Assembly: GCF_000407185.1 (NCBI RefSeq)
Contig: NZ_KE136483.1
Coordinates: 992,001-1,056,000, forward strand
Reading direction: 5' to 3'
DNA length: 64,000 nt
Source: Enterococcus malodoratus ATCC 43197
GTDB lineage: Bacteria > Bacillota > Bacilli > Lactobacillales > Enterococcaceae
Positions 52,618 through 60,905 of the stretch are shown in pieces. The notes under the pieces were generated by a model, which saw nothing but the letters and a program-made list of their open reading frames with translations, had not been told where the DNA came from and searched no databases. Both the position numbers and the translations under genes were made by a program. Each line of letters starts with the position of its first letter. Within the stretch, counting starts at the first letter, position 1.

Positions 52618-52865
52618 CTCATCATTTCAAACTCCATCATAATCTTCGTCTTGCCAATCACCGCATATTTCTTCACCACGAACTGTTTCCTACTATTGTA
52701 CTCCCCAGCAACAGCGATCCGCATCCCATCCTCTACATCTGCAAGGAAGTTCAACGAGTGACCAGCAATTAAACAGTTACTATCATCAAGCTTAAAATAG
52801 ACGAGGGGACGTTCCGAATACTTTAGAATCTTTACGCTACTCACAATACCATTCATACTTATCAT
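52611..52865 (-). CDS. Small strand-rich (OB-fold-like) phage protein
   Basis: An 84-residue protein with alternating strands (GIVSSVKILKYSERPLVYFKL, MRIAVAGEYNSRKQFVVKKYAV), suggesting an OB-like fold of the nucleic-acid-binding kind. It is the last gene of the LexA-box operon and overlaps the preceding gene by 29 nt. GGGAGTGG precedes the ATG. Function not shown. Confidence 0.6.
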   Translation of the reverse strand: MISMNGIVSSVKILKYSERPLVYFKLDDSNCLIAGHSLNFLADVEDGMRIAVAGEYNSRKQFVVKKYAVIGKTKIMMEFEMMRA

Positions 52866-53049
52866 TTAAACCACTCCCATATTTTAGTATGTAGTAATCA
52901 AAATTATGAAGCCCGTTGGCTTTGCTGCAGTAGAAAGCAAAGCATCGTTCTCCGATTTCATCTATAGCGTTAGGACCGAAATCCCACAATAAGACTTGGA
53001 GACGATCGAATGTTATCAATCCTAGATGATAAGAGAAGATAGGATTCAT
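52837..53049 (-). CDS. Small phage protein, unknown
   Basis: A 70-residue protein rich in aromatic residues (YHLGLITFDRLQVLLWDFG, WYCE at the end), without signal or membrane segment. It overlaps the upstream YolD-like gene by ATGA and the downstream gene by 29 nt, so it is firmly part of the operon. Confidence 0.6.
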   Translation of the reverse strand: MNPIFSYHLGLITFDRLQVLLWDFGPNAIDEIGERCFAFYCSKANGLHNFDYYILKYGSGLNDKYEWYCE

Positions 53050-53441
53050 TTCAGTTCACTCCATTTTTTCCAGTTGTAAACCTCAACATTTCTAATTTCA
53101 TCGTAATATACTTTTTGATCACCTATGTAAATTCCCAACTCATCATAACCTCGAATCATTCCTATAACATCATCATAATACTGTGCATTTTCATTGAGGG
53201 CTTCTAACTGAACAGAGACAGGTTTGCTTTTTAGTCTAGCTTCGTTTAAGACCTTTTCGATTTCTTCGCTTTGCATTAACGGTTTTTGATTATTGACCTT
53301 AGACCGCTCGGTTACATCCTTATTGATTGCTGCTGTTTGGTCGGACAGATAAAATCCGATCCATTTAAGCATGTTCCGGTCCTCATAAACTTTTTTTGCT
53401 TCTAGAAAAAGTTTGGTTGCTGACTCTTCATCATAAATCAA
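53046..53441 (-). CDS. YolD-like protein
   Basis: A 131-residue protein. The part from about residue 50 (QKPLMQSEEIEKVLNEA, SKPVSVQLEALN, VIGMIRGYDELGIYIGDQKVYYDEIRNVEVY) matches the plan of YolD-like proteins, which often accompany Y-family DNA polymerases in SOS operons of phages and plasmids. The start is TTG, 6 nt after GAGGTG. No UvrX/UmuC-type polymerase is present here. Confidence 0.65.
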   Translation of the reverse strand: MIYDEESATKLFLEAKKVYEDRNMLKWIGFYLSDQTAAINKDVTERSKVNNQKPLMQSEEIEKVLNEARLKSKPVSVQLEALNENAQYYDDVIGMIRGYDELGIYIGDQKVYYDEIRNVEVYNWKKWSELK

Positions 53442-53463
53442 TTAGATCACCTCTTTTTTGGAA

Positions 53464-53814
53464 CTACTTTTTCCTATTTTTAGGATTCATTACAAATGTT
53501 CCTGAAATTTCGTTGTGTTTCCGATAGATGTGGTAGCAATTGCTAACTAAAAGATCGTCTCCATCATCCTTCATGTATAAATGTACATCCTCAAATGGTC
53601 TAAAAAATATATTTACAAGATCGGACATTTGTTGTTTTGTTGGTTTTATTGACCGATCTGAGTGAGAAACCGAAACGTGTTCTTCATTGTAAATATCAGT
53701 GGCGATGACAAGGAAGTCTAAATTATTATAGGTCCATTTAAAACGTCCGCCTCCTGGATAGGGGCTTAAAAGGGTAATTCCTTTACTAGATACTATTTCT
53801 TTAACTGTTTTCAT
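53464..53814 (-). CDS. First gene of the LexA-controlled operon, unknown
   Basis: A 116-residue protein (MKTVKEIVSSKGITLLSPYPGGGRFKWTYNN-type start). It is soluble, mixed alpha/beta, with no recognised motif. AAGGAG lies 8 nt before the ATG at 53814. It directly follows a promoter carrying an exact SOS box, so it should be induced by DNA damage. Similar first genes occur in UV-resistance operons of enterococcal plasmids, but I cannot confirm relationship. Confidence 0.6.
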   Translation of the reverse strand: MKTVKEIVSSKGITLLSPYPGGGRFKWTYNNLDFLVIATDIYNEEHVSVSHSDRSIKPTKQQMSDLVNIFFRPFEDVHLYMKDDGDDLLVSNCYHIYRKHNEISGTFVMNPKNRKK

Positions 53815-53846
53815 ATGAACCACTCCTTATTATTAAAAGTAAGATC

Positions 53847-53875
53847 ATTATACGAACATGTGTTCGGCTCGTAAA
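53847..53875 (-). promoter_or_regulatory. Promoter with LexA (SOS) box
   Basis: Minus-strand TTTACG (53875-53870), 17-nt spacer, TATAAT (53852-53847). The spacer holds CGAACATGTGTTCG (53853-53866), an exact fit to the Gram-positive LexA box CGAACNNNNGTTCG. LexA bound there would cover the promoter. IS30 is inserted about 7 bp upstream of the -35. Confidence 0.8.
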
Positions 53876-53881
53876 GAGGAA

Positions 53882-54966
53882 TTATCAAATTAAGTGCAAC
53901 ACTTTATCATAAAAGACTTCATATGGTGTTTTCCAGCCTAAACATTTTCTAGGTCTAAGATTCATTTTGTCAACGAATTGCTCTATAAACTCGTCTGTAT
54001 AGTCTCCTATATCTTTTCTCTTAGGCAAGTACTCACGAATCAATCCATTTGTATTCTCGTTTGTTCCTCTTTGCCATGGCGAGTAAGGATCAGAAAAATA
54101 GAACTCAACCGAATGTTTTTTAGTAATGTCTGAATGTAATGCAAATTCAGAACCTCTATCGGAAGTAATGCTTTTCAAGTTCATTGGATTTAACGAGACT
54201 AGTAAACTGTCCAAAGACGAGTAAATAGCTGCTGCTGATTTATTCATAGTTCTTCCCGCCAATAAAAAACGCGATTTGCGATCTACTAAAGTCACTAGGC
54301 AATTCTTTCCCTTTTTTCCATGCACAGTGTCTATTTCCCAATGTCCTAATTCAGAGCGCAATTCAGCTTCAGATGGACGTTCATGTATTGCATGAGAAAT
54401 AGGAAGATGCCCACGAGTTTCTTCAAAATCTTTGGTTTTTCGTTGCTTTCCCTGATGACGCAATTTGCGAATAGCACCTTTACTATCACGGGAAAGAGTG
54501 CTATTAAACAGTCCGTGATAAATAGCTCGGTAAATGGTATTGTAGCTCACCTGAACGTTGATATCTTCGTGTTTTAGACGATGCACTATTTGTTCCGGAG
54601 ACCATTGACGTATCAGAAATAAAGGTTCGATGATTTTTCTTAGAGACGGATTAGCTAACAATCTTTTCCTACCGCAGCGACTACGATTCTTCTTATAACT
54701 ATTTTGAGAGAAGTGAGGAGAATAGTATCTTCTCTCAGTATGCCGTCGTAACTCTCTTGAAATAGTGGACGGACTTCGTTTCAACAGTATTGCAGTGCGG
54801 CGGACTGAAAAGCCCATACCGTTATAAAGGTAGATTAGTTCTCTTTCCTTAATTGATAAATGTCTGTATGTTCCCATGATCGCTCCTCCTTCGTCTCTGA
54901 AAAATCCTTGTTTTAATTATATTAGAAAGACTAGGGAAACACATCGTGTTGCACTTGTATTGTAAA
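53882..54966 (-). mobile_element. Second IS30-family insertion sequence
   Basis: About 1.08 kb. The inner inverted repeats AAGTGCAACAC (53892-53902 and complement at 54946-54956) are exact, and outer parts match more weakly, so ends are approximate. No target duplication could be resolved. Confidence 0.8.
53885..54877 (-). CDS. IS30-family transposase
   Basis: A 330-residue transposase. The N-terminal helix-turn-helix (RRTAILLKRSPSTISRELRR) is followed by the DDE core: Asp in WEIDTVHGKKG, Asp in TSDRGSEF and Glu in NENTNGLIREY, with the family end CLGWKTPYEVF. It appears intact. GGAGGAGCG precedes the ATG. It has only moderate resemblance to the copy at 40311. Confidence 0.92.
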   Translation of the reverse strand: MGTYRHLSIKERELIYLYNGMGFSVRRTAILLKRSPSTISRELRRHTERRYYSPHFSQNSYKKNRSRCGRKRLLANPSLRKIIEPLFLIRQWSPEQIVHRLKHEDINVQVSYNTIYRAIYHGLFNSTLSRDSKGAIRKLRHQGKQRKTKDFEETRGHLPISHAIHERPSEAELRSELGHWEIDTVHGKKGKNCLVTLVDRKSRFLLAGRTMNKSAAAIYSSLDSLLVSLNPMNLKSITSDRGSEFALHSDITKKHSVEFYFSDPYSPWQRGTNENTNGLIREYLPKRKDIGDYTDEFIEQFVDKMNLRPRKCLGWKTPYEVFYDKVLHLI

Positions 54967-54998
54967 ATAAAGAAGGGGAACAAATTATTAAGAGATCT

Positions 54999-55006
54999 GC
55001 TATAAT
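54999..55006 (+). promoter_or_regulatory. Extended -10 promoter
   Basis: TGCTATAAT (from 54998) lies 19-20 nt before the start of the 61-residue gene. Confidence 0.5.
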
Positions 55007-55024
55007 ACATCCGAGGTGAAATGT

Positions 55025-55210
55025 ATGGAATCATATGAGCAACAAATCAAAGATTTACGTGAAGGAAAAATTGAAAAAATAGAAGTCTCAAGAGAGAATT
55101 TTTTTCTTTGGCGAGAAGTTTGGATGAAGCAAGAGGACAAAAAATTCTTTCGTGGGATAGCTGGATTAAAAGGTCATATTACATATGTGTATGACACAAC
55201 AGTAATTTAA
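55025..55210 (+). CDS. Small conserved-looking prophage protein
   Basis: A 61-residue soluble protein (starts MESYEQQIKDLREGKIEKIE, ends GHITYVYDTTVI). GAGGTG lies 8 nt before the ATG at 55025, and a GTG at 55016 overlaps that site. It has its own extended -10 promoter. It is the last gene inside the prophage. Function unknown. Confidence 0.6.
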   Translation: MESYEQQIKDLREGKIEKIEVSRENFFLWREVWMKQEDKKFFRGIAGLKGHITYVYDTTVI

Positions 55211-55284
55211 AAAAGAGAAGTACGATGTGAACTTTTTATTCCGAAATTTTTTTATCTGTAATTCAGGAAAGTTAGTCATTTGCT

Positions 55285-55304
55285 GGTGATAGTACTGGTG
55301 ATAG
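55285..55304 (+). repeat. GGTGATAG repeats, candidate integrase arm sites (right)
   Basis: GGTGATAG at 55285-55292 and 55297-55304. The second extends to GGTGATAGTGAA, identical to the innermost left copy (35765-35776). They lie about 140 bp inside attR. Confidence 0.5.
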
Positions 55305-55406
55305 TGAATGTAAAATCGGTGTAATCTAGGAAGGGGACTTGTTCAGTAGGAATGTTGACATTAAGCTATTCTTTACTTAGGAAAATCAGGGGATATGGTA
55401 TAACCC

Positions 55407-55484
55407 ACAAGAAAAACATGTTCGCTTTACTTGGAAAACCAGGATTTGAAGATTTAGCAAAAGAATTGAATAATCGTTTATAAA
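55407..55484 (+). repeat. Right attachment region (attR): displaced 3' end of pgi
   Basis: Encodes [22 protein letters not shown] and a stop codon, as at the end of pgi, with silent changes such as TTCGCTTTA for TTTGCCCTA. The original pgi terminator follows it. This shows that insertion occurred at the pgi end and that the left copy came with the phage. Confidence 0.85.
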
Positions 55485-55492
55485 ATCACAAA

Positions 55493-55524
55493 AGAGCTCT
55501 CGCATGGCGAGGGCTCTTTTTTTA
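55493..55524 (+). terminator. Original pgi terminator, displaced by the prophage
   Basis: AGAGCTCTCGC pairs with GCGAGGGCTCT (one wobble) and is followed by TTTTTTT. The rest of 55525-55794 shows only AT-rich sequence. Confidence 0.8.
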
Positions 55525-55794
55525 ATTGGTATAGTAAAATTAATTTAGAGCTAATCAAAATTAATGATAAAAAACATATTGAAAGGTTAATGAAATCGGT
55601 TTTAAACAAATAAAGATAAATAGAAAATGAACAGCGGATTAAAAATAACCACAGTTGTTTATGTTTGTGTTTTGCGAATTTTCTAACAATTACGACATTT
55701 ACCTTGATATCAAAGCAAAAAAACTAACAAAAAACGTTTCCATATTTCTCTCATTATGTTATTATAAGAACGTAGAAATAAAGGGGGATTTATT

Positions 55795-56013
55795 ATGGAA
55801 ACTATTGAAATTGGTCTTGCTTATGAATGCCGAGCAATCGGAATTGAAAAAGAAGTAATCGGTGTGGTTGAACAACTTTACAATAATACCGTATTAATCA
55901 ACGTTGTGACGTGTGATCCATCTGATCGCGCCGCTGTAATTGAACTTCAAAATCGTTTATTAGTAAAATATGAGAATGTATTAGCATGTGCCGAGATTGA
56001 ATGTACAGCGTAA
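55795..56013 (+). CDS. DUF2187/KOW-like small protein
   Basis: A 72-residue protein with two conserved-looking parts: IGLAYECRAIGIEKEVIGVVEQLYNNTVLINV, like the KOW-type fold of DUF2187, and RLLVKYENVLACAE at the end. AAAGGGGGA precedes the ATG. It is monocistronic with a strong terminator. Function unknown. Confidence 0.65.
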   Translation: METIEIGLAYECRAIGIEKEVIGVVEQLYNNTVLINVVTCDPSDRAAVIELQNRLLVKYENVLACAEIECTA

Positions 56014-56054
56014 TTTTTGATAAGTATGTGAAATGTTTATTTTGACAGGAACTA

Positions 56055-56091
56055 GATTCGGATCTTACCATTAAGGTCCGAATCTTTTTTT
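56055..56091 (+). terminator. Terminator of the DUF2187-like gene
   Basis: GATTCGGATCTTA and TAAGGTCCGAATC form a 13-bp stem with a small loop, followed by TTTTTTT. Confidence 0.85.
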
Positions 56092-56552
56092 GCGAGTTCT
56101 GCTTTTTGCAGTGTGTATGGCTCAAGGAAGAATAAATTTTTTAAGATAGGTATATAAATAAAATGGTTTAGCAGAATCGTATGCGAAGCGACAATCAGCC
56201 TATTTTTCGTGTATTTGGAAAAATAGATTCATTTTTGGGAGCTAGCTGTCAGTTGCACTTTTTGCAGAATAACTGGTGAGACAATCTGTTTCATACTGAT
56301 AGTGGACTTATTGTTCGAGATGTTTAGTGCAATGATATGCGTAGTGAAAATTCAAAGCCTTTTTCTTCGGAAAAAGGCTTTCATTAAAAAGAACTAGCTG
56401 CGAGTTTCGGTTTTTGCAGTATGTATGGTTCAAGGAAGAATAAATTTTTAAGATAGATAAATAAAAAAAGTTTAACAGAATCGTATGCGAAGCGGCGATC
56501 AGCCTATTTCTCGTGTATTTGGAAAAATAGAGTCATTTTACCTCTAACTAGC
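56092..56552 (+). repeat. Two copies of a ~150-bp intergenic repeat (type A)
   Basis: Copy 1 is 56092-56258 and copy 2 is 56398-56552. Shared blocks include GTATGG-TCAAGGAAGAATAAA, CAGAATCGTATGCGAAGCG and ATCAGCCTATTTCTCGTGTA, the last within a hairpin CTATTTTTC/GAAAAATAG. No protein is encoded. A terminator-like hairpin at 56354-56384 lies between the copies. The remaining stretch to 56701 shows nothing further beyond the ABC promoter region. Confidence 0.75.
56354..56384 (+). terminator. Terminator-like hairpin between the repeat copies
   Basis: AAAGCCTTTTT-CTTCGG-AAAAAGGCTTT, 11 bp, followed only by TCATTAAAA; it belongs to no evident gene. Confidence 0.45.
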
Positions 56553-56701
56553 AAAGGTATCGTGTCAGGTGACTTATAAGTCTCAAAGTTAACAAGAAGT
56601 CCATTGAACCTTTTAAATAGAAGAAATACAATGAAAATGAAGGAAAAATGAATCAGAGTGGTCGAATCAATTTGTCGATCGATAGAAGTGAGGGATTATA
56701 G

Positions 56702-57613
56702 ATGAATGTAATTGAAATTGAACAGTTAGAAAAAACGTACCCTGAAGGTAAGAAAGCGTTGGATACGATTAGTTTGGTCGTGCCTCAAGGAACGATCTTT
56801 GGGTTTTTAGGTCCGAATGGCGCCGGGAAAACGACGACAATCAAATTATTAACCGGCATTTTGAATCCAACGGGAGGAGAAATGAGTGTCCTAAATTTGA
56901 ATCCGGCTAAGGAGGCTGAAAAACTTCACCAATTGACCGGGGTGTTAACCGAGCACGCGGGGATGTATGATCATTTAACGGGGATTGATAATCTGTCGTT
57001 CTTTGGTCAGCTTTTTGGAATGAGCAAATCGGATAGTGAAGCGAAGGGTATGCAGCTTTTGGAAAAGCTTGGATTGTCTGATGCGGCGCAAGTAAAATTG
57101 AAGAGCTATTCAACAGGGATGAGGCAGCGACTTTCCTTGGCTAGAACATTGATCCATAGCCCAAAGCTGCTTTTTCTTGATGAACCGACGAGTGGACTTG
57201 ATCCTGAAAGCACGAAAAGCGTGAATGAACTTTTACTGGAATTGTCAAAAGAAGAAGGAACAACGATTTTTCTGTGCACACATCAGTTAAGGTACGCGCA
57301 AGAGATTTGTAATGAGTATGGCTTGATGGATAACGGAAAGTTATTGGCTTTAGGCAGTTTAGAGCAATTGAGAAAGCGAACCTTTAATAGTTATAAACTA
57401 ACTATTGAAACGGATTTTATGCCGCAAACGATTGATAGTAAACAAATCAGCGAGGATACCTATGAATTATCGCTGCAAGAAAAGTCTGAGATTCCGGTTT
57501 TAGTAAAAGAAATCGTTCAGCAGGGAGGAAATATTTCGCAAGTTACACCGACGGATTATTCCTTGGAAGATATTTATTTTGCGTTATTAGAAGGAGGGGA
57601 GACGTATGTTTAA
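56702..57613 (+). CDS. ABC transporter ATP-binding protein
   Basis: A 303-residue ABC-2-type ATPase. Walker A is GPNGAGKTT, signature is YSTGMRQRLS and Walker B is LLFLDEPTSGLDP. A C-terminal regulatory part of about 80 residues follows. It overlaps the permease gene by 8 nt. Together they form an exporter of drugs, lipids or peptides, with the substrate unknown. Confidence 0.9.
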   Translation: MNVIEIEQLEKTYPEGKKALDTISLVVPQGTIFGFLGPNGAGKTTTIKLLTGILNPTGGEMSVLNLNPAKEAEKLHQLTGVLTEHAGMYDHLTGIDNLSFFGQLFGMSKSDSEAKGMQLLEKLGLSDAAQVKLKSYSTGMRQRLSLARTLIHSPKLLFLDEPTSGLDPESTKSVNELLLELSKEEGTTIFLCTHQLRYAQEICNEYGLMDNGKLLALGSLEQLRKRTFNSYKLTIETDFMPQTIDSKQISEDTYELSLQEKSEIPVLVKEIVQQGGNISQVTPTDYSLEDIYFALLEGGETYV

Positions 57614-58406
57614 TAGTCGGCAAAAAGCTATTATGTTAAAAGATATTCGGGGGATTACGGAAAACAAGCGCTACTTTTCAGTATTGACGATTCTGCCGTT
57701 GCTTTTTTCTGTCGTTTTTCCTACGATTATGCTACTCACTGTTTTATTGAGTCCAACCGACTCCTCGTCTTTTACCGAAATGGCTCGCATTTTACCGGAC
57801 TTTCAAAAGTTAGAACCGGAGCAGTTGATAGTGGATTTATTGTCATTAATGATCAACAATGTCATCCCAATTTTCTTTTTGATTATTCCAATCATGACCT
57901 CCAGTGTCATGGCTGCCAGTTCGTTTGTCGGTGAGAAGGAAAAACGCACGCTTGAAACGCTATTTTATTCACCGTTATCAATTCGAGAGATCTTTCGAGC
58001 AAAAGTGTATGCCTCTTTTCTTGTAGGTATATTAGTGACCTACGTCTCGTTTCTTTTAACCGTCATTGTCGTTGAAGTCGAAGTGTATCTGTTTAAAGGG
58101 ATACTGCTTCCATTAAGTATCAACTGGTTGTGGGTCATGCTGCTGATCGTTCCCGCAATCACGATTATCTCGATCGTGTTGATCGTTAAAGGCTCGGCAA
58201 AATCCACCACGATCGAAGAATCGCAACAAAAAGCGGCCTTTCTGATCTTGCCGTTGGCTTTGCTGCTCGTCGGTCAATTTACAGGTATTTTAGTTTTCGG
58301 CGGCTGGGTTGTGATCTCAATCGGAGCATTTCTATTATTAGTGGCACTTCTGCTCCTTAGATATTCCATGACCGGATTCACCTATGAACGTTTATTGGAT
58401 CGATAA
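57606..58406 (+). CDS. ABC-2-type transporter permease
   Basis: A 266-residue membrane protein with six transmembrane segments. The motif GEKEKRTLETLFYSPLSIREIFRAK, after the second segment, is typical of ABC-2 permeases. GAAGGAGGGG lies within the ATPase gene end before the ATG. It works with the ATPase upstream. Confidence 0.88.
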   Translation: MFNSRQKAIMLKDIRGITENKRYFSVLTILPLLFSVVFPTIMLLTVLLSPTDSSSFTEMARILPDFQKLEPEQLIVDLLSLMINNVIPIFFLIIPIMTSSVMAASSFVGEKEKRTLETLFYSPLSIREIFRAKVYASFLVGILVTYVSFLLTVIVVEVEVYLFKGILLPLSINWLWVMLLIVPAITIISIVLIVKGSAKSTTIEESQQKAAFLILPLALLLVGQFTGILVFGGWVVISIGAFLLLVALLLLRYSMTGFTYERLLDR

Positions 58407-58411
58407 TAATT

Positions 58412-58463
58412 AAAAATACCGTAAACAGTCTTCCACGAAGGAGATTGTTTACGGTATTTTTTT
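58412..58463. terminator. Bidirectional terminator
   Basis: AAAAATACCGTAAACA(GTC) pairs with (GAT)TGTTTACGGTATTTTT, about 16 bp, with T-runs on both sides, between convergent genes. Confidence 0.85.
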
Positions 58464-60031
58464 TAATCGAATTGCAGGATGCTGGCGGTTCGGGCTTTTA
58501 TATCATCTGACGGAGCCGAAATGACAGCTAAATCATCAGATAAAATGCCTTTTACCTGTAGAAATCGATAAGCAGCCGCTTGCTGCTTCGTATTGATTGG
58601 CCAAGCATAAACGGCTTGTTTTCTGTGCTGCAACACTTGAATCAGATCGCCGCTGGCGGTTCGGGCCTCGATATTGACGAAATCTAGCGAGGTTCTTGGA
58701 GCTCCTAATAAGTCAAAGGGGAGAATGTAGCCGACTTTTAACATCGGGAAAAGTTTCTTCATTTGATTGGCTGTATCTAGATCCATACTTTGCAACTGAT
58801 GATTTGCTAATTGATCACTCAAAGGGAGCAAGCCTTGAACAATCGTCGCCTTGGTTTTGGCGGTAACCTTTAGCTCGATCAGCAATTTTTGATTCAATTG
58901 ATTCGCAGCAGCTAGATAATCCGCGAACAAAGGGATTTTGCTGGAATGACCGTTTTCCTTTAACGTGAGGTTCTTTAAATCCTTCCAAGTCGTTTCATCA
59001 ATGCGAAGATTTTTGTCAGCGAGAGCATTAAGATCTTCATCGTGCATCACGACTAATTGATGATCGGCTGTTTCTTGTACATCCATCTCAACGAGGTCGG
59101 GGTGGAACGTTTCACTCGTCTTTCGTAAGACCTCGATTGAATTTTGGACACCATTCTGATTGGAAACACCGCGGTGTGAAATCGTCAACTGCGTATTTGC
59201 TTTCTGTACATGAAATGCGTGCGCATAGTGTAAAGAATAAAGACTCAAACAGGCAACAACCATTAAACCCATCCAGATGAACGTTGTTTTTGGTCGATCA
59301 TCCTCAACGACCGCTTTTTTATCAGAAGCAGCCAAGTAGAGAAAAAAGAGCGCCCAGACAATATTTTGCAGCACCCGGTAGAGCAGCAAGAGAATCATCG
59401 CGGTACTCTGCCTAGACAATAGCTGGGTCAGTCCTATGAAGCCAACTTTTATCAATAAGCTGGTCACTAAAAAGATTAGCGGGATCAAGAAAAAGATACC
59501 GAGCTGTTTAACGGGGTTCTTTTTGGACTGCTGCCAGCTAAGTTGAATGCTCTGTTTCAAGGAGTTGCCCTTTTTGAGATATTTAGGCACTAAAATGGCC
59601 CGATAAAGAAAATACAGAACAATCACATAAAATAAAAGAATGATTGGCAAAATTTTCCAACGATAGAGAAATAAAAAGGAAAGCATATTCGCCGGAAGCG
59701 GCTGCCAAGCCAGCAGCATTTGATAAAAACGAAAGAAAAAAATTGGTGATAAAAGCAGCCAATAAGCAAAACTAACGAAAGCGGCTTTTAGAGAAAAGTT
59801 CTCGAAGGCTTTTTCATTCGCCTGAACTTGACTAAACAAATTTCCATAAAGAAAGATCAAGGCTAAAAATAAAAATAAGTAAGGCGGATGATAGAGATTA
59901 TTCAAAAAGCTTTGCCGTAGAAATAAAAAGAGTCCCTCCGTTAGAAATGGGAGACCAAAGGCCAGCAATAAAAAATTATATAAAGAAAACGTGCTGAAAA
60001 AATGCGCGATTCGTCGTCGAATGTAAGTCAT
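58463..60031 (-). CDS. Membrane-anchored glycerophosphodiester phosphodiesterase
   Basis: A 522-residue protein. The N-terminal half (about 1-265) has six to eight transmembrane segments (membrane domain found with GDPDs), and the C-terminal half is a GDPD barrel with ISHRGVSNQNGVQNSIE (His-Arg), EMDVQETADHQLVVMHD (Glu-x-Asp and His) and LLIELKV. It should hydrolyse glycerophosphodiesters, possibly from lipoteichoic acid. The ATG at 60031 follows AGGAGG; the upstream extension lacks such a site. Confidence 0.88.
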   Translation of the reverse strand: MTYIRRRIAHFFSTFSLYNFLLLAFGLPFLTEGLFLFLRQSFLNNLYHPPYLFLFLALIFLYGNLFSQVQANEKAFENFSLKAAFVSFAYWLLLSPIFFFRFYQMLLAWQPLPANMLSFLFLYRWKILPIILLFYVIVLYFLYRAILVPKYLKKGNSLKQSIQLSWQQSKKNPVKQLGIFFLIPLIFLVTSLLIKVGFIGLTQLLSRQSTAMILLLLYRVLQNIVWALFFLYLAASDKKAVVEDDRPKTTFIWMGLMVVACLSLYSLHYAHAFHVQKANTQLTISHRGVSNQNGVQNSIEVLRKTSETFHPDLVEMDVQETADHQLVVMHDEDLNALADKNLRIDETTWKDLKNLTLKENGHSSKIPLFADYLAAANQLNQKLLIELKVTAKTKATIVQGLLPLSDQLANHQLQSMDLDTANQMKKLFPMLKVGYILPFDLLGAPRTSLDFVNIEARTASGDLIQVLQHRKQAVYAWPINTKQQAAAYRFLQVKGILSDDLAVISAPSDDIKARTASILQFD

Positions 60032-60220
60032 AGTTCCTCCTGAAAATAAAAAAAGAATATTTTTTAGATCAAAGCAAGCCACAAAGTTAGTTTATCATAA
60101 GGCCGGTCCTTCATATTCAATAAAACCAAAAAAGAATTCACCATTGACCAAGTCTAGGCTCTAAAACTAGCTTATGCTTTGAATCATTAGAATACTCCTA
60201 AATCACACGCTCGTATATAG

Positions 60221-60876
60221 TAAACTATGAAAAGTTGGATTGACGTCCAGTTCATAAAAAAAACCATTTTTCGGAAAGCACGAAAAATGACCAAGTATTT
60301 CGCCACGTATACAATTCCGCTAAACAATTCACGCGGTTAAGTAATCGGGACATTCTAAATAAATGTTCCGATAAAAATTAAATTGCGAAAAGCGGAACAC
60401 GCAGCTAGGTCGTTTTAAGGGAATTATTTTTCGAAGTTCGCGAAAAATAAGTTTTATCCTCCCAACGCATATCATCCAACTAAACATCATTATTGTTGAT
60501 TAGGTGCAATTAGTAAATATTTAGTTTGAACTAAGTAAATTGCGAAAAGTTGGACTGACAGCTAACTCATAATAAGAAAGTCATTTCTCGGAAAGCACGA
60601 AAAATGACCAAGTATTTCGCCACGCATACGATTCCGCTAGACAGTTCACGCGGTTAAGTAATCGGGATATTCTAAATAAATGTTCCGATAAAAAATAAAT
60701 TGCGAAAAGCGGAACACGCAGCTAGGTCGTTTTAAGGGAATTATTTTTCGAAGTTCGTGAAAAATAAGTTTTATCCACCCAACGCATATCATCCAACTAA
60801 ACATCATTATTGTTGATTAGGTGCAATTAGTAAATATTTAGTTTGAACTAAGTAAACTGTGAAAAGTTGGACTGAC
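60221..60876. repeat. Tandem ~316-bp structured intergenic repeat (type B), 2.1 copies
   Basis: Units start at 60221, 60536 and 60853 (the last only about 24 bp). Each unit has hairpins CATTTTTCG/CGAAAAATG, ATCGG-ACATT/AATGTTCCGAT and TTATTTTTCG/CGAAAAATAA. The block CGCATACGATTCCGCTA is also found, reversed, in the type A repeat at 56 kb. No protein is encoded from 60083 to 60896. Confidence 0.8.
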
Positions 60877-60905
60877 AAAAAAAGTCCACTAATTTATTAG
60901 TGGAC
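60876..60905 (-). terminator. Terminator of the DedA-family gene
   Basis: Minus-strand GTCCACTAATAAATTAGTGGAC (10-bp stem) followed by TTTTTTT, overlapping the gene end. Confidence 0.8.

Larger units (their letters stand above)
35649..55471. mobile_element. Defective prophage integrated in the 3' end of pgi
   Basis: Bounded by the 27-bp identical core TTTGAAGATTTAGCAAAAGA... at 35649-35675 and 55445-55471. It contains an integrase next to the left end, tail, baseplate, holin and lysin genes on the right, phage-type small genes, and three insertion sequences. No repressor, replication, terminase, portal or capsid genes are present, so it cannot form particles by itself. The IS21 element at 41743-43904 sits at the junction where these are missing. 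Confidence 0.85.

Noticed and set aside
53882-54966. Target duplication of the second IS30
   Set aside because: The outer ends of the inverted repeats are too diverged to fix the boundary, so no duplication can be claimed.
60221-60876. CRISPR array
   Set aside because: Repeat units are about 316 bp with no regular short repeats and spacers, and there are no cas genes.
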